Source: an uncultured beta proteobacterium
GTDB taxonomy: Bacteria > Pseudomonadota > Gammaproteobacteria > Burkholderiales > Burkholderiaceae_C
Assembly: GCA_903839085.1 (NCBI GenBank)
Contig: CAIMBE010000154.1
Span: 1 to 46,506, forward strand
Length of the DNA: 46,506 bases
Direction of reading: 5' to 3'
Below the pieces are notes generated by a model. The model was given only the letters and a program-made list of their open reading frames with translations, was not told the origin of the DNA and searched no databases. Shown piece by piece: positions 39,767 to 46,506 of this stretch (positions are counted from its first letter, which is position 1; each line of letters starts with the position of its first letter). The translations under genes were made by a program, and so were the position numbers.

Positions 39767-40270
39767 ATGAAGCACTCTGCGACACCCCGCCGCGATGCGC
39801 CAGGGCTTGGCCGCCGCGCTTGCCTGGCTGCAGTGGCCATGCTGGGCCTGCCCGGCATGGCGCGCGCTGCGCCCGTCACGCTGCCTGGCGCCCAGTCGCT
39901 GCGCGACGAATTGGCGCTGGCGCTGAGAAGCGGCAACCCGCTGGTGGTGCTGGTCAGCCTGGATGGCTGCCCCTTTTGCAAGGTAGCGCGCGAGCACTAC
40001 CTCGGCCCGATGCGAGCGCAGGAGGACCTGCCGGTGGTGCAGATCGACATGCACAGCGCCGCCACTGTGCGGGACTTCAGGGGCGCGTTGCTCACGCACG
40101 AACAGCAGGTGCGCGCGTGGAAGATCGCGTTGGCGCCCACCGTGCTGTTCTTTGGGCGCGACGGGGCCGAGGTGGCACCGCGGCTGGCGGGCATCGGCTC
40201 ACCTGACTATTACGGGGCCAAACTGGACCAGCGATTGGAGCAGGCCCGAGTTGCCATCAAGGCCAGTTGA
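39767..40270 (+). CDS. Exported thioredoxin-like protein (SoxW-like)
   Basis: The 167-residue protein has a signal peptide with twin arginines (GRRACLAAVAMLGLPGMARA) and a thioredoxin-fold domain with the active pair CPFC. It follows soxB by 63 bases on the same strand with GAGG before the ATG. It probably reduces disulfides of Sox proteins such as SoxY in the periplasm, as SoxW does. SoxV, its usual electron donor, is not in the window. Its end faces the cbbM end across 36 bases. Confidence 0.8.
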   Translation: MKHSATPRRDAPGLGRRACLAAVAMLGLPGMARAAPVTLPGAQSLRDELALALRSGNPLVVLVSLDGCPFCKVAREHYLGPMRAQEDLPVVQIDMHSAATVRDFRGALLTHEQQVRAWKIALAPTVLFFGRDGAEVAPRLAGIGSPDYYGAKLDQRLEQARVAIKAS

Positions 40271-40306
40271 GCAGTCAGGCCCTGCGCCCGCCGAAATACC
40301 CTGGTT

Positions 40307-41686
40307 TTACCCTGCCACACCCAGGCGCTGGCGCCAGCCCGGGAACAACTTGTCGGCGTCGCCCGGGAACGATTCGAAGGCACGGGCAAATTCCTTGTGC
40401 TCTTTGGCGTAGTCGATCGGGTCGGCGCCGGACTTCCAGCAATCGTAAGACTGGCGCAGGGAAATCGCGCCGGCGGCCGGACTGTCGAGGTGGCCGTAGG
40501 CGCCGCCACCCGCGGTATTGACCACGTTGCCGTGGCCCAGGTTCTGGAAGAAGCCGGGCAGGCGCAGCGCATTCATGCCACCCGAGATGATGGGGGTGGT
40601 GGGCTTCATGCCGTGCCATTTCTGGAAGTAGACCGGGCCCTGGCACTCGTCGCGCTCGATCATGTAGGCAATGGCACGGTCATCCCCTTCTCCTTCCATT
40701 TTTCCGTAGCCCATGGTGCCGACGTGAATGCCCGAGGCGCCCTGCAAGCGGCTCATTTTTGCCAGCACAAAAGCCGTGTAGCCGCGCTTGGCGCTCGGCG
40801 AGGTGATCATGCCGTGGCCGGCGCGGTGGTAGTGCAGGTATTGATTCGGGTACTGGCGTCGTGCCGTCGTCACCATGCCGGGGCCGCCGACAAAACCGTC
40901 GACCAGAAAAGCCAGTTTGTCGGCGTCCGGGCCGAAGGTCTCCAGGGCAAAGTCGGCGCGCGCACACATCTCGAAGTGGTCATCCGCGGTGATGTTCATG
41001 GAAAACAGCTTGGCCTGACCGGTTTCGTCCTGGGCGCGCTTCATGGCGTCATAGACCAGGGGAATGGTCTTCTTGATCGGTGCGAAGACCTGGTTGCCCT
41101 GCGGCTCGTCATTCTTGATGAAGTCACCGCCGAGCCAGAACTGATAGGCCGCGTGTGCGAAGGGTTCAGGGCGCAGGCCGAGTTTGGGCTTGATGATGGT
41201 GCCGGCAATGTAGCCACCGTCCTTCACCGGGCGGCCCAGAATGCGCCACAGGTCGGAGATGTCCTTGGCCGGGCCGTCGAACATCTGGATCACGCGCTGC
41301 GGCACGTAAAAGTCGATCATCTTGGCGTGCGCGATGTCGCCCATGCCCTGGTTGTTGCCGATCACCAGCGTCAGGAAAGACACCAGCATGAAGCGGCCAT
41401 CGGTGACGTTGCGGTCGAACAGGTCCAGCGGATAGGCGATGCGCATGTCCTCGGACGCTTCGTCGATGTGATAGACCAGCGCATCCACACCCCGGGTGAA
41501 ATCGTCAGTCGTGGAAACTTCGACGTTGGTGCCGGTCGATGACTCGGCCGCAAAGTGGGCGGCGGCCTCAAGGTAGGCTGTGCCGGACTTGGGCTTCATC
41601 CGGTAGGCCACCAGAATGTGCCTGCCCGCGCCAATGAGTTCGTCTTCCTTCAGGCTCAGGTCGGCGTAGCGCTTTGATTGGTCCAT
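40307..41686 (-). CDS. cbbM: Form II ribulose-1,5-bisphosphate carboxylase/oxygenase
   Basis: The 459-residue enzyme fixes CO2 onto ribulose bisphosphate. Residues match form II numbering: Lys166 and Lys168 in IIKPKLG, and the carbamylated Lys191 with Asp193 and Glu194 in [10 protein letters not shown]. No small subunit gene follows, as expected for form II. CCGGAGA precedes the ATG. The gene is monocistronic on the minus strand, behind cbbR and facing the end of the sox cluster; no cbbQ/cbbO activase genes are beside it. Form II enzymes suit high CO2 and low oxygen. Confidence 0.98.
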   Translation of the reverse strand: MDQSKRYADLSLKEDELIGAGRHILVAYRMKPKSGTAYLEAAAHFAAESSTGTNVEVSTTDDFTRGVDALVYHIDEASEDMRIAYPLDLFDRNVTDGRFMLVSFLTLVIGNNQGMGDIAHAKMIDFYVPQRVIQMFDGPAKDISDLWRILGRPVKDGGYIAGTIIKPKLGLRPEPFAHAAYQFWLGGDFIKNDEPQGNQVFAPIKKTIPLVYDAMKRAQDETGQAKLFSMNITADDHFEMCARADFALETFGPDADKLAFLVDGFVGGPGMVTTARRQYPNQYLHYHRAGHGMITSPSAKRGYTAFVLAKMSRLQGASGIHVGTMGYGKMEGEGDDRAIAYMIERDECQGPVYFQKWHGMKPTTPIISGGMNALRLPGFFQNLGHGNVVNTAGGGAYGHLDSPAAGAISLRQSYDCWKSGADPIDYAKEHKEFARAFESFPGDADKLFPGWRQRLGVAG

Positions 41687-41733
41687 CTCGATCTCCGGTA
41701 AGTTGGGGGTGACAGGCGCAACTATAGGGAGCT

Positions 41734-41792
41734 TTGTTCATCAGGGATATTCAATAATATTTACAAAACGATCAGAAAAAAATGATGAACAA
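41734..41792. promoter_or_regulatory. Long inverted repeat upstream of cbbM
   Basis: TTGTTCATCA (41734-41743) and TGATGAACAA (41783-41792) are perfect 10-base inverted repeats 39 bases apart, in the AT-rich spacer between cbbR and cbbM. TAA-N7-TGA on the minus strand lies inside, resembling CbbR half-sites (TNA-N7-TNA), and a TATAGT hexamer on the minus strand follows closer to cbbM. It is likely the cbbM control region; part of it might also end cbbR transcription. Confidence 0.55.
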
Positions 41793-41814
41793 GGAGGGCC
41801 CTGCCGGACCGGAA

Positions 41815-42726
41815 TCAGGCCCAGGATTCGATCAGGGGACCGCCCTGTTCGATCAGGAAACTCTTGAACGCCTTGGCCGCGGGTGAAAGGCGACTCTGTC
41901 GCAGGTGGGTCACGTACCAGTCGCCGACGATCGGCAGCCCGCTGATGTCGGCCATCGCCATGTGGCCGGCAGCCAGTTCGTGGCGCACCGTGCGCAGAGA
42001 CAGAAAGCTCAGTCCCATGCCGGCCATCACCGCCTGCTTGATGGTTTCGTTGCTCGGCATCTCCATCGCCACCTTGATCGGGATCTCGTGCTGCGCAAAC
42101 AGGCGCTCCATGGCGGCGCGCGTTCCCGAGCCTTGTTCGCGCACGACGAAGGCGCAGTCGCGCAGCAGTTCGAAGGCCGCATGCTTGCGGCGCGAGAGCG
42201 GGTGGTCGGGCGCGCACACGATGCCCATCGGGTTGCTGGCAAACGGCGTGGCCTCGCAGTCCAGATGCGTTGGTGCGCGACCCATGATGACCAGATCCGC
42301 TTCGTTGCGCGTCAGCATCGACAGGATGTTTTCGCGGTTGTCGATGTGCAGTTTGATCTCGATGCCGGGCAGTTGCTTGGCAAAGCGCACCAGCAGCATC
42401 GGTACAAAGTACTTGGCAGTGCTGACCACGGCGAGCTCAATATGGCCCTTCTTCAGGCCGACATGCTCGGCCATGCTGGCTTCGAGGTTCTTGAACTGGG
42501 CGAGTGCAGCGATGGCATGGGTCTGAAATTCCTCACCGGCCTGGGTCAGTTGGATATTGCGGCCGGACGGCTCCACCAGAGGCAAGCCGAAAGCCTCCTC
42601 CAACTGGCGCAGTTGCATGGAAACTGCGGGCTGCGTTACAAACAGCCGCGCAGCGGCCTTGGAGACCGACTTGTCCCGGGCGACTTCAATAAACGTCAAG
42701 ATCTGCTTGAGGGTGTAGTTGCGCAT
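41815..42726 (-). CDS. cbbR: LysR-type regulator CbbR
   Basis: The 303-residue activator controls Calvin-cycle genes. The N-terminal helix-turn-helix reads SVSKAAARLFVTQPAVSMQLRQLEE-like over residues 20-45, and the C-terminal type 2 periplasmic-binding fold (KYFVPMLLVRFAKQLPG, VREQGSGTRAAMERLF) senses metabolites. It is co-directional with cbbM (88 bases to 41686 minus spacer elements) and divergent from cbbY. An ATCA-N11-TGAT site lies six bases before its start codon. Identity as CbbR rests on context as well as sequence. Confidence 0.93.
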   Translation of the reverse strand: MRNYTLKQILTFIEVARDKSVSKAAARLFVTQPAVSMQLRQLEEAFGLPLVEPSGRNIQLTQAGEEFQTHAIAALAQFKNLEASMAEHVGLKKGHIELAVVSTAKYFVPMLLVRFAKQLPGIEIKLHIDNRENILSMLTRNEADLVIMGRAPTHLDCEATPFASNPMGIVCAPDHPLSRRKHAAFELLRDCAFVVREQGSGTRAAMERLFAQHEIPIKVAMEMPSNETIKQAVMAGMGLSFLSLRTVRHELAAGHMAMADISGLPIVGDWYVTHLRQSRLSPAAKAFKSFLIEQGGPLIESWA

Positions 42727-42731
42727 GGTAA

Positions 42732-42750
42732 ATCATTATCTAAAACTGAT
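42732..42750. promoter_or_regulatory. LysR-type T-N11-A site between cbbR and cbbY
   Basis: ATCA (42732-42735), 11 bases, then TGAT (42747-42750) form a perfect LysR-type dyad. It lies six bases upstream of the cbbR start and about 105 bases before cbbY, inside an AT-rich spacer (42727-42854). This is the usual place for CbbR autoregulation and activation of the divergent cbb operon. Confidence 0.6.
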
Positions 42751-42854
42751 GCATTGAAGAATAAATGTAATTTGAGTTTATGTTTAATGCGAGCTAAAGT
42801 AAACCCGTACTGGCTTCTGAGCACTCTTTGCACACCCCTTACCGGAGATTTTCC

Positions 42855-43586
42855 ATGCTGCGCGGGCTGATTTTTGATGTCGATGGCACTTTGGCCGATA
42901 CCGAGTCGACGCACCGCGCGGCGTTCAACCAGGCTTTTGTCGAGTTCGGTCTTGACTGGCATTGGGACGATGCCCTGTACACGCAACTGCTCAACGTCAC
43001 GGGCGGCAGGGAGCGCATCCTGCAGTACATGAAGACGGCCCAACCCGATTTGGGCAAGTTCGGCGTCATGGGCGTGCAAGCATCGGTCAAACGCCTGTTT
43101 GAGCTCAAGACCCAGGCCTATGTGCGAAGCGTCAACGACGGTGCGCTCGAATTGCGTCCGGGTGTCCTCAAGCTCATCCACGAGGCCCGGGCACAAGGCG
43201 TCCAATTGGCCATCGCCACCACGACCTCGCCGGTCAATGTCGCTGCCTTGCTGAGCCGCGCCATGGGTCCTGATTGGCGTCTGAGTTTCGCTGCCATCGG
43301 GGACGGCGCCAGCGCGCCGGTCAAGAAACCTGATCCGCAGGTCTATCTGCAAGTACTCGAAACGCTCGGACTGGCTTCAGCACAATGCCTGGCGCTGGAA
43401 GACTCCAGCACCGGCCTGCGCGCGGCCAGCGCCGCCGGGCTGGTCACACTGATCACGCCGACACGCTACACCGCGCACGACGACTTTCGTGCCGCCCTGC
43501 GCGTGGTCCCCGATTTGAGCCAGGTCGATCTTGCGCAGTTGAGGCTCTGGCATGCCCAGAGCCAGCAGGCAGCGAGCGTTGCCTGA
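42855..43586 (+). CDS. cbbY: HAD-family phosphatase CbbY (xylulose-1,5-bisphosphatase)
   Basis: The 243-residue haloacid-dehalogenase-type enzyme dephosphorylates xylulose-1,5-bisphosphate, a RuBisCO inhibitor. It has the nucleophile motif FDVDGTLADTESTHR at residues 6-20, the CbbY-type cap, ATTTSPVNV and the late LEDSSTGLRAA. CCGGAGAT precedes ATG 42855; an ATG at 42828 lacks a site. It heads the cbbYEFP group. A general HAD hydrolase call is the fallback, but context supports CbbY. Confidence 0.93.
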   Translation: MLRGLIFDVDGTLADTESTHRAAFNQAFVEFGLDWHWDDALYTQLLNVTGGRERILQYMKTAQPDLGKFGVMGVQASVKRLFELKTQAYVRSVNDGALELRPGVLKLIHEARAQGVQLAIATTTSPVNVAALLSRAMGPDWRLSFAAIGDGASAPVKKPDPQVYLQVLETLGLASAQCLALEDSSTGLRAASAAGLVTLITPTRYTAHDDFRAALRVVPDLSQVDLAQLRLWHAQSQQAASVA

Positions 43587-43644
43587 GCCGAGCCAAACTT
43601 CGAAATTCTGAACATCACATCGCAACACAAAAGAACGCCGCGTC

Positions 43645-44355
43645 ATGACCACTCGAAATTTATCCGCCCCGGTCCTTCGGCTGGCACCGAGCATCCTTTC
43701 GGCCGACTTTGCCCGTTTGGGTGAAGAAGTTCGCGCGATCCAGGCCGCGGGGGCTGATCTGGTTCACTTTGACGTGATGGACAACCACTACGTGCCCAAT
43801 CTGACCATCGGCCCGCTGGTCTGCGAGGCGATTCGCCCGCACGTGACGATCCCGATTGACGTGCACCTGATGGTGGAGCCGGTTGATTCCCTGATCCCGC
43901 TGTTTGCCAAGGCGGGCGCCAACATCATCACCTTCCACCCCGAGGCCACCAAGCATGTGGACCGCACCCTGTCGCTGATTCGCGAGTTGGGTTGCAAGGC
44001 GGGCTTGGTGCTCAACCCCGCCAGTTCGGTCGAGTGGCTCGATCACGTGATGGACAGACTCGACATGGTCTTGCTCATGAGTGTGAATCCCGGCTTTGGC
44101 GGGCAGAAATTCATCCCTTCGACGCTGGCCAAACTGCGCGCCGTGCGCCAGCGCATCGAGACGCACCAGGCCCGTGGCGGGCAGCCGATCTGGCTGGAAG
44201 TCGATGGCGGCGTGAAGACCGACAACATTGGCGTCATCGTGGCCGCCGGCGCTGACACCTGCGTCGCCGGCAGCGCGGTGTTCGGCAGTCCCGACGCCGG
44301 CGGAGGCTACGCCACCGTGATGCGCGAGCTGCGCCGCCACGCAGCTGCATGTTGA
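43645..44355 (+). CDS. cbbE: Ribulose-5-phosphate 3-epimerase
   Basis: The 236-residue TIM barrel interconverts ribulose-5-phosphate and xylulose-5-phosphate in the Calvin and pentose-phosphate pathways. Motifs include [34 protein letters not shown] with metal ligands, [22 protein letters not shown] and VDGGV. It lies between cbbY and cbbF, though the same gene is usually called rpe. The ribosome-binding site is weak (AAAGAACG). Confidence 0.96.
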   Translation: MTTRNLSAPVLRLAPSILSADFARLGEEVRAIQAAGADLVHFDVMDNHYVPNLTIGPLVCEAIRPHVTIPIDVHLMVEPVDSLIPLFAKAGANIITFHPEATKHVDRTLSLIRELGCKAGLVLNPASSVEWLDHVMDRLDMVLLMSVNPGFGGQKFIPSTLAKLRAVRQRIETHQARGGQPIWLEVDGGVKTDNIGVIVAAGADTCVAGSAVFGSPDAGGGYATVMRELRRHAAAC

Positions 44356-44364
44356 ACCGGTATC

Positions 44365-44406
44365 GTCATGGCGACCCTCCACCCTGTCATGGCGACCCTC
44401 CACCCT
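44365..44406. repeat. Two tandem 21-base repeats
   Basis: Two identical 21-base units beginning GTCATGGCGACCCTCCACC lie head to tail (44365-44385 and 44386-44406). The next block starts GTCATTGCGA, so the units share their first bases with the REP-like element that follows, suggesting they arose by slippage at its border. Confidence 0.85.
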
Positions 44407-44537
44407 GTCATTGCGAACGAAGTGAAGCAATCCATGACTTCTGACTGCATGGACTGCCGCGCTACGCTCGCAGCGACGAAGTCCGCGCTCAAGGTCCGCG
44501 TGCGGTATCGCGCCGGATACGGGAAGCTCGCAATGAC
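44407..44537. repeat. REP-like element between cbbE and cbbF
   Basis: The left arm GTCATTGCGAACGAAGTGAA...GCAATCCA (44407-44434) and the right arm TGGACTGCCGCGCTACGCTC...GACG (44450-44477) match those of the element at 2208-2283 with several substitutions. A further arm end, GCTCGCAATGAC, lies at 44526-44537, so the structure looks like a composite or nested copy. Together with the tandem units it fills the 219-base gap inside the cbb gene group. Confidence 0.65.
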
Positions 44538-44574
44538 GGTTTCAAGCTGTTGATCCTTTTGAAAGAAGCAAGCC

Positions 44575-45681
44575 ATGCTGTCAAATCACCGCACCACACT
44601 GACCCAGTTTCTGATCGAGGAGCGTCGCCGCTTTCCCCTGGCTGGCGGTGACTTCAACGCACTGATTCTCGACGTTGCCATTGCCTGCAAAACGATTGCA
44701 CGCGCGGTGGCGTTTGGGGAACTCGGTGGCGTGACGGGCAACCACGCCGCCGAGGAAGGCGGCACGGTCAATGTGCAGGGCGAGGTGCAAAAAAAGCTCG
44801 ATGTCATGTCCAACGCGGTCTTCATCCGGCGAACAGAGTGGGCCGGCAATCTGGCCGGCATCGCCTCCGAGGAGATGGACCTGCCTTACCAGATTCCACA
44901 GCCGCACCCGCGTGGGAAGTACCTGCTGGTGTTTGATCCGCTGGACGGCTCGAGCAACATCGATGTGAACATGACGGTGGGCAGCATCTTCTCGGTCCTG
45001 CGCTCGCCCAAAGATCTGGACAACATGCCGCGTGACCGGCAGCGCGACGTGGTTGAGGCCGACTTCCTCCAGTCGGGCTCGAAGCAGGTTGCCGCCGGCT
45101 ACGCCCTGTACGGCCCCACCACCATGCTGGTGCTCACGGTGGGCACCGGCGTCAACGGTTTCACGCTCGACCCCAACCTGGGCGAATTCATGCTCACGCA
45201 CCCGCTGATGCAGATCCCTGAGGACACCCAGGAGTTCGCCATCAACGCATCCAACAGCCGGTTCTGGGAAGCACCCATCAAGCGCTATGTGGACGAATGC
45301 CTGGCCGGCAAGACCGGACCCAGGGGCAAGGACTTCAATACCCGATGGATTGCCAGCATGGTGGCCGAGGCGCACCGCATCCTGATGCGCGGCGGCGTCT
45401 TTATGTACCCGCGCGACACCAAAGATGCCGGCAAGCCGGGACGTCTGCGCCTGCTGTACGAGGCCAACCCGGTGGGCATGATCATGGAGCAGGCCGGCGG
45501 CCGCGCCTCGACCGGCGAGCGACCGGTGCTGGGTGTGCAGCCGGACTCGCTGCATCAGCGCATTGGTCTGGTGTTTGGCTCCAGGAACGAGGTCGAGCGA
45601 ATTGAGCGCTACCACGCCGAGCCGGTCCAGGTCGAGTCAAACAACCCGCTGTTCGCGGTGCGCAGCCTGTTCAGAAGCTAA
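44575..45681 (+). CDS. cbbF: Fructose-1,6-bisphosphatase, class I
   Basis: The 368-residue enzyme hydrolyses fructose bisphosphate (and often sedoheptulose bisphosphate) in the Calvin cycle and gluconeogenesis. The metal and substrate motif [10 protein letters not shown] is at 121-130, with the metal Glu in ASEEMD before it, and [20 protein letters not shown] and [15 protein letters not shown] in the C-terminal half. It lies in the cbb group just before phosphoribulokinase (13 bases). It could equally be named fbp. Confidence 0.97.
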   Translation: MLSNHRTTLTQFLIEERRRFPLAGGDFNALILDVAIACKTIARAVAFGELGGVTGNHAAEEGGTVNVQGEVQKKLDVMSNAVFIRRTEWAGNLAGIASEEMDLPYQIPQPHPRGKYLLVFDPLDGSSNIDVNMTVGSIFSVLRSPKDLDNMPRDRQRDVVEADFLQSGSKQVAAGYALYGPTTMLVLTVGTGVNGFTLDPNLGEFMLTHPLMQIPEDTQEFAINASNSRFWEAPIKRYVDECLAGKTGPRGKDFNTRWIASMVAEAHRILMRGGVFMYPRDTKDAGKPGRLRLLYEANPVGMIMEQAGGRASTGERPVLGVQPDSLHQRIGLVFGSRNEVERIERYHAEPVQVESNNPLFAVRSLFRS

Positions 45682-45694
45682 TCGGAGAACCACC

Positions 45695-46506
45695 ATGTCA
45701 GAACGTCACCCCATCATTGCCATCACCGGATCCAGTGGTGCCGGTACGACCTCGGTCACACGTACATTTGAGAACATATTTCGCCGCGAGGAGGTGAAGG
45801 CCGCCATCATCGAAGGCGACAGCTTTCACCGCCATGACCGCAAGACCATGAAGCAGAAGGCGGCCGAAGCCGAGGCCGCCGGCAACAAGAACTTCAGCCA
45901 CTTTGGACCGGAGAACAACCTGTTCCCCGAACTCGAAGCGCTGTTTCGCGACTATGGCGCCACCGGTACCGGCAAGCGGCGCAAGTACCTGCATGACCCG
46001 GAAGAAGCCGCCCCCTACAAGCAGGAACCCGGCACCTTCACGCCCTGGGAGGAGGTGCCCGCCAACACCGACCTGCTGTTCTACGAAGGTCTGCACGGCG
46101 CCGTGCTGACGCCTGAGGTGAACATCGCCCAGCACCCGGACCTGCTGATCGGCGTGGTGCCGGTCATCAACCTCGAGTGGATTCAGAAGCTCTACCGCGA
46201 CAAGAAGCAGCGCGGCTACAGCACCGAGGCGGTCACCGACACCATTTTGCGCCGCATGCCCGACTATGTGAACTACATCTGCCCGCAGTTCAATCACACG
46301 CACGTGAACTTCCAGCGCGTGCCCATGGTCGACACCTCCAACCCCTTTATCGCGCGCGACATTCCAAGCCCGGACGAGAGCATGGTGGTGATCCGTTTTT
46401 CCAACCCGAAGGGGATCGACTTCCAGTACCTGCGCAGCATGATCAACGACAGCTTCATGAGCCGCGCCAACACCATCGTGGTGCCGGGCGGCAAGATGGA
46501 ACTGGC
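45695..46506 (+). CDS. cbbP: Phosphoribulokinase, class I (partial, runs off the window)
   Basis: At least 270 codons are present; the end is outside the window. The enzyme phosphorylates ribulose-5-phosphate to the RuBisCO substrate. The P-loop GSSGAGTTS is at residues 12-20, followed by EGDSFHRHDR with the catalytic acidic region, HFGPENNLF, and FYEGLHG with Walker B character. CGGAGAACCACC precedes ATG 45695. With RuBisCO it is one of the two enzymes specific to the Calvin cycle. Confidence 0.97.
   Translation, partial: MSERHPIIAITGSSGAGTTSVTRTFENIFRREEVKAAIIEGDSFHRHDRKTMKQKAAEAEAAGNKNFSHFGPENNLFPELEALFRDYGATGTGKRRKYLHDPEEAAPYKQEPGTFTPWEEVPANTDLLFYEGLHGAVLTPEVNIAQHPDLLIGVVPVINLEWIQKLYRDKKQRGYSTEAVTDTILRRMPDYVNYICPQFNHTHVNFQRVPMVDTSNPFIARDIPSPDESMVVIRFSNPKGIDFQYLRSMINDSFMSRANTIVVPGGKMEL

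Noticed and set aside
44365-44537. Repeats considered as a possible CRISPR array
   Set aside because: Only two directly abutting units with no spacers and no cas genes; they adjoin a REP-like palindrome.

Overview
The window reads as a chromosomal segment of a GC-rich betaproteobacterium, most likely a Burkholderiales member close to Comamonadaceae (Rhodoferax/Polaromonas-like). The basis is gene order and protein character: nadE-glnB, an ilvBNC-pssA-leuA block with a Leu-rich leader, an ECF sigma/DUF3619/DUF3106/RDD cluster divergent from ilvB, and neighbouring aat and bpt genes. It also carries a thiosulfate/sulfide oxidation locus beside Calvin-cycle genes, which points to a facultative sulfur-oxidising chemolithoautotroph. 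No phage, plasmid, intact insertion sequence or CRISPR array is visible. Taxonomy is inferred from recall, not from a search.

Layout. 1-5.7 kb (minus strand): start of an exported protein, then molybdenum-cofactor genes moeA, mobA and moaA, preceded by an SDR and an aldehyde dehydrogenase. 5.8-8.7 kb: membrane H+-pyrophosphatase hppA divergent from soluble pyrophosphatase ppa. 8.7-16.5 kb (minus): a yejABEF-type peptide ABC importer, an alpha/beta hydrolase and a COG3146 acyltransferase. 16.5-18.5 kb (plus): nadE and glnB. 18.5-21.4 kb (minus): ECF sigma factor, DUF3619 membrane protein, DUF3106 periplasmic protein, RDD protein and LOG-family protein. 21.6-28.8 kb (plus): ilvB, ilvN, ilvC, pssA, leucine leader/attenuator, leuA and a penicillin-binding endopeptidase. 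28.9-31.2 kb (minus): IclR regulator, bpt and aat. 31.3-31.5 kb: tRNA-Pro(UGG) and tRNA-Arg(UCU).

31.7-46.5 kb is the energy and carbon module. A minus-strand group (YeeE/YedE transporter, dihaem cytochrome, flavocytochrome sulfide dehydrogenase, rhodanese) diverges from soxYZAXB plus a thioredoxin-like gene. Next come a solitary form II RuBisCO gene (cbbM) and cbbR, both minus strand. Divergent from these is a plus-strand cbbY-cbbE-cbbF-cbbP group that runs off the window. Together they would oxidise reduced sulfur in the periplasm, feed electrons to c-type cytochromes and fix CO2. soxCD is not in the window.

The best candidate for an undescribed system is the ECF sigma/DUF3619/DUF3106 cluster. 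Its order and topology resemble a sigma factor, transmembrane anti-sigma and periplasmic-sensor set of the CnrH/CnrY/CnrX kind. The rest is largely recognisable, with interesting regulatory DNA upstream of soxY, cbbM, cbbR and leuA.
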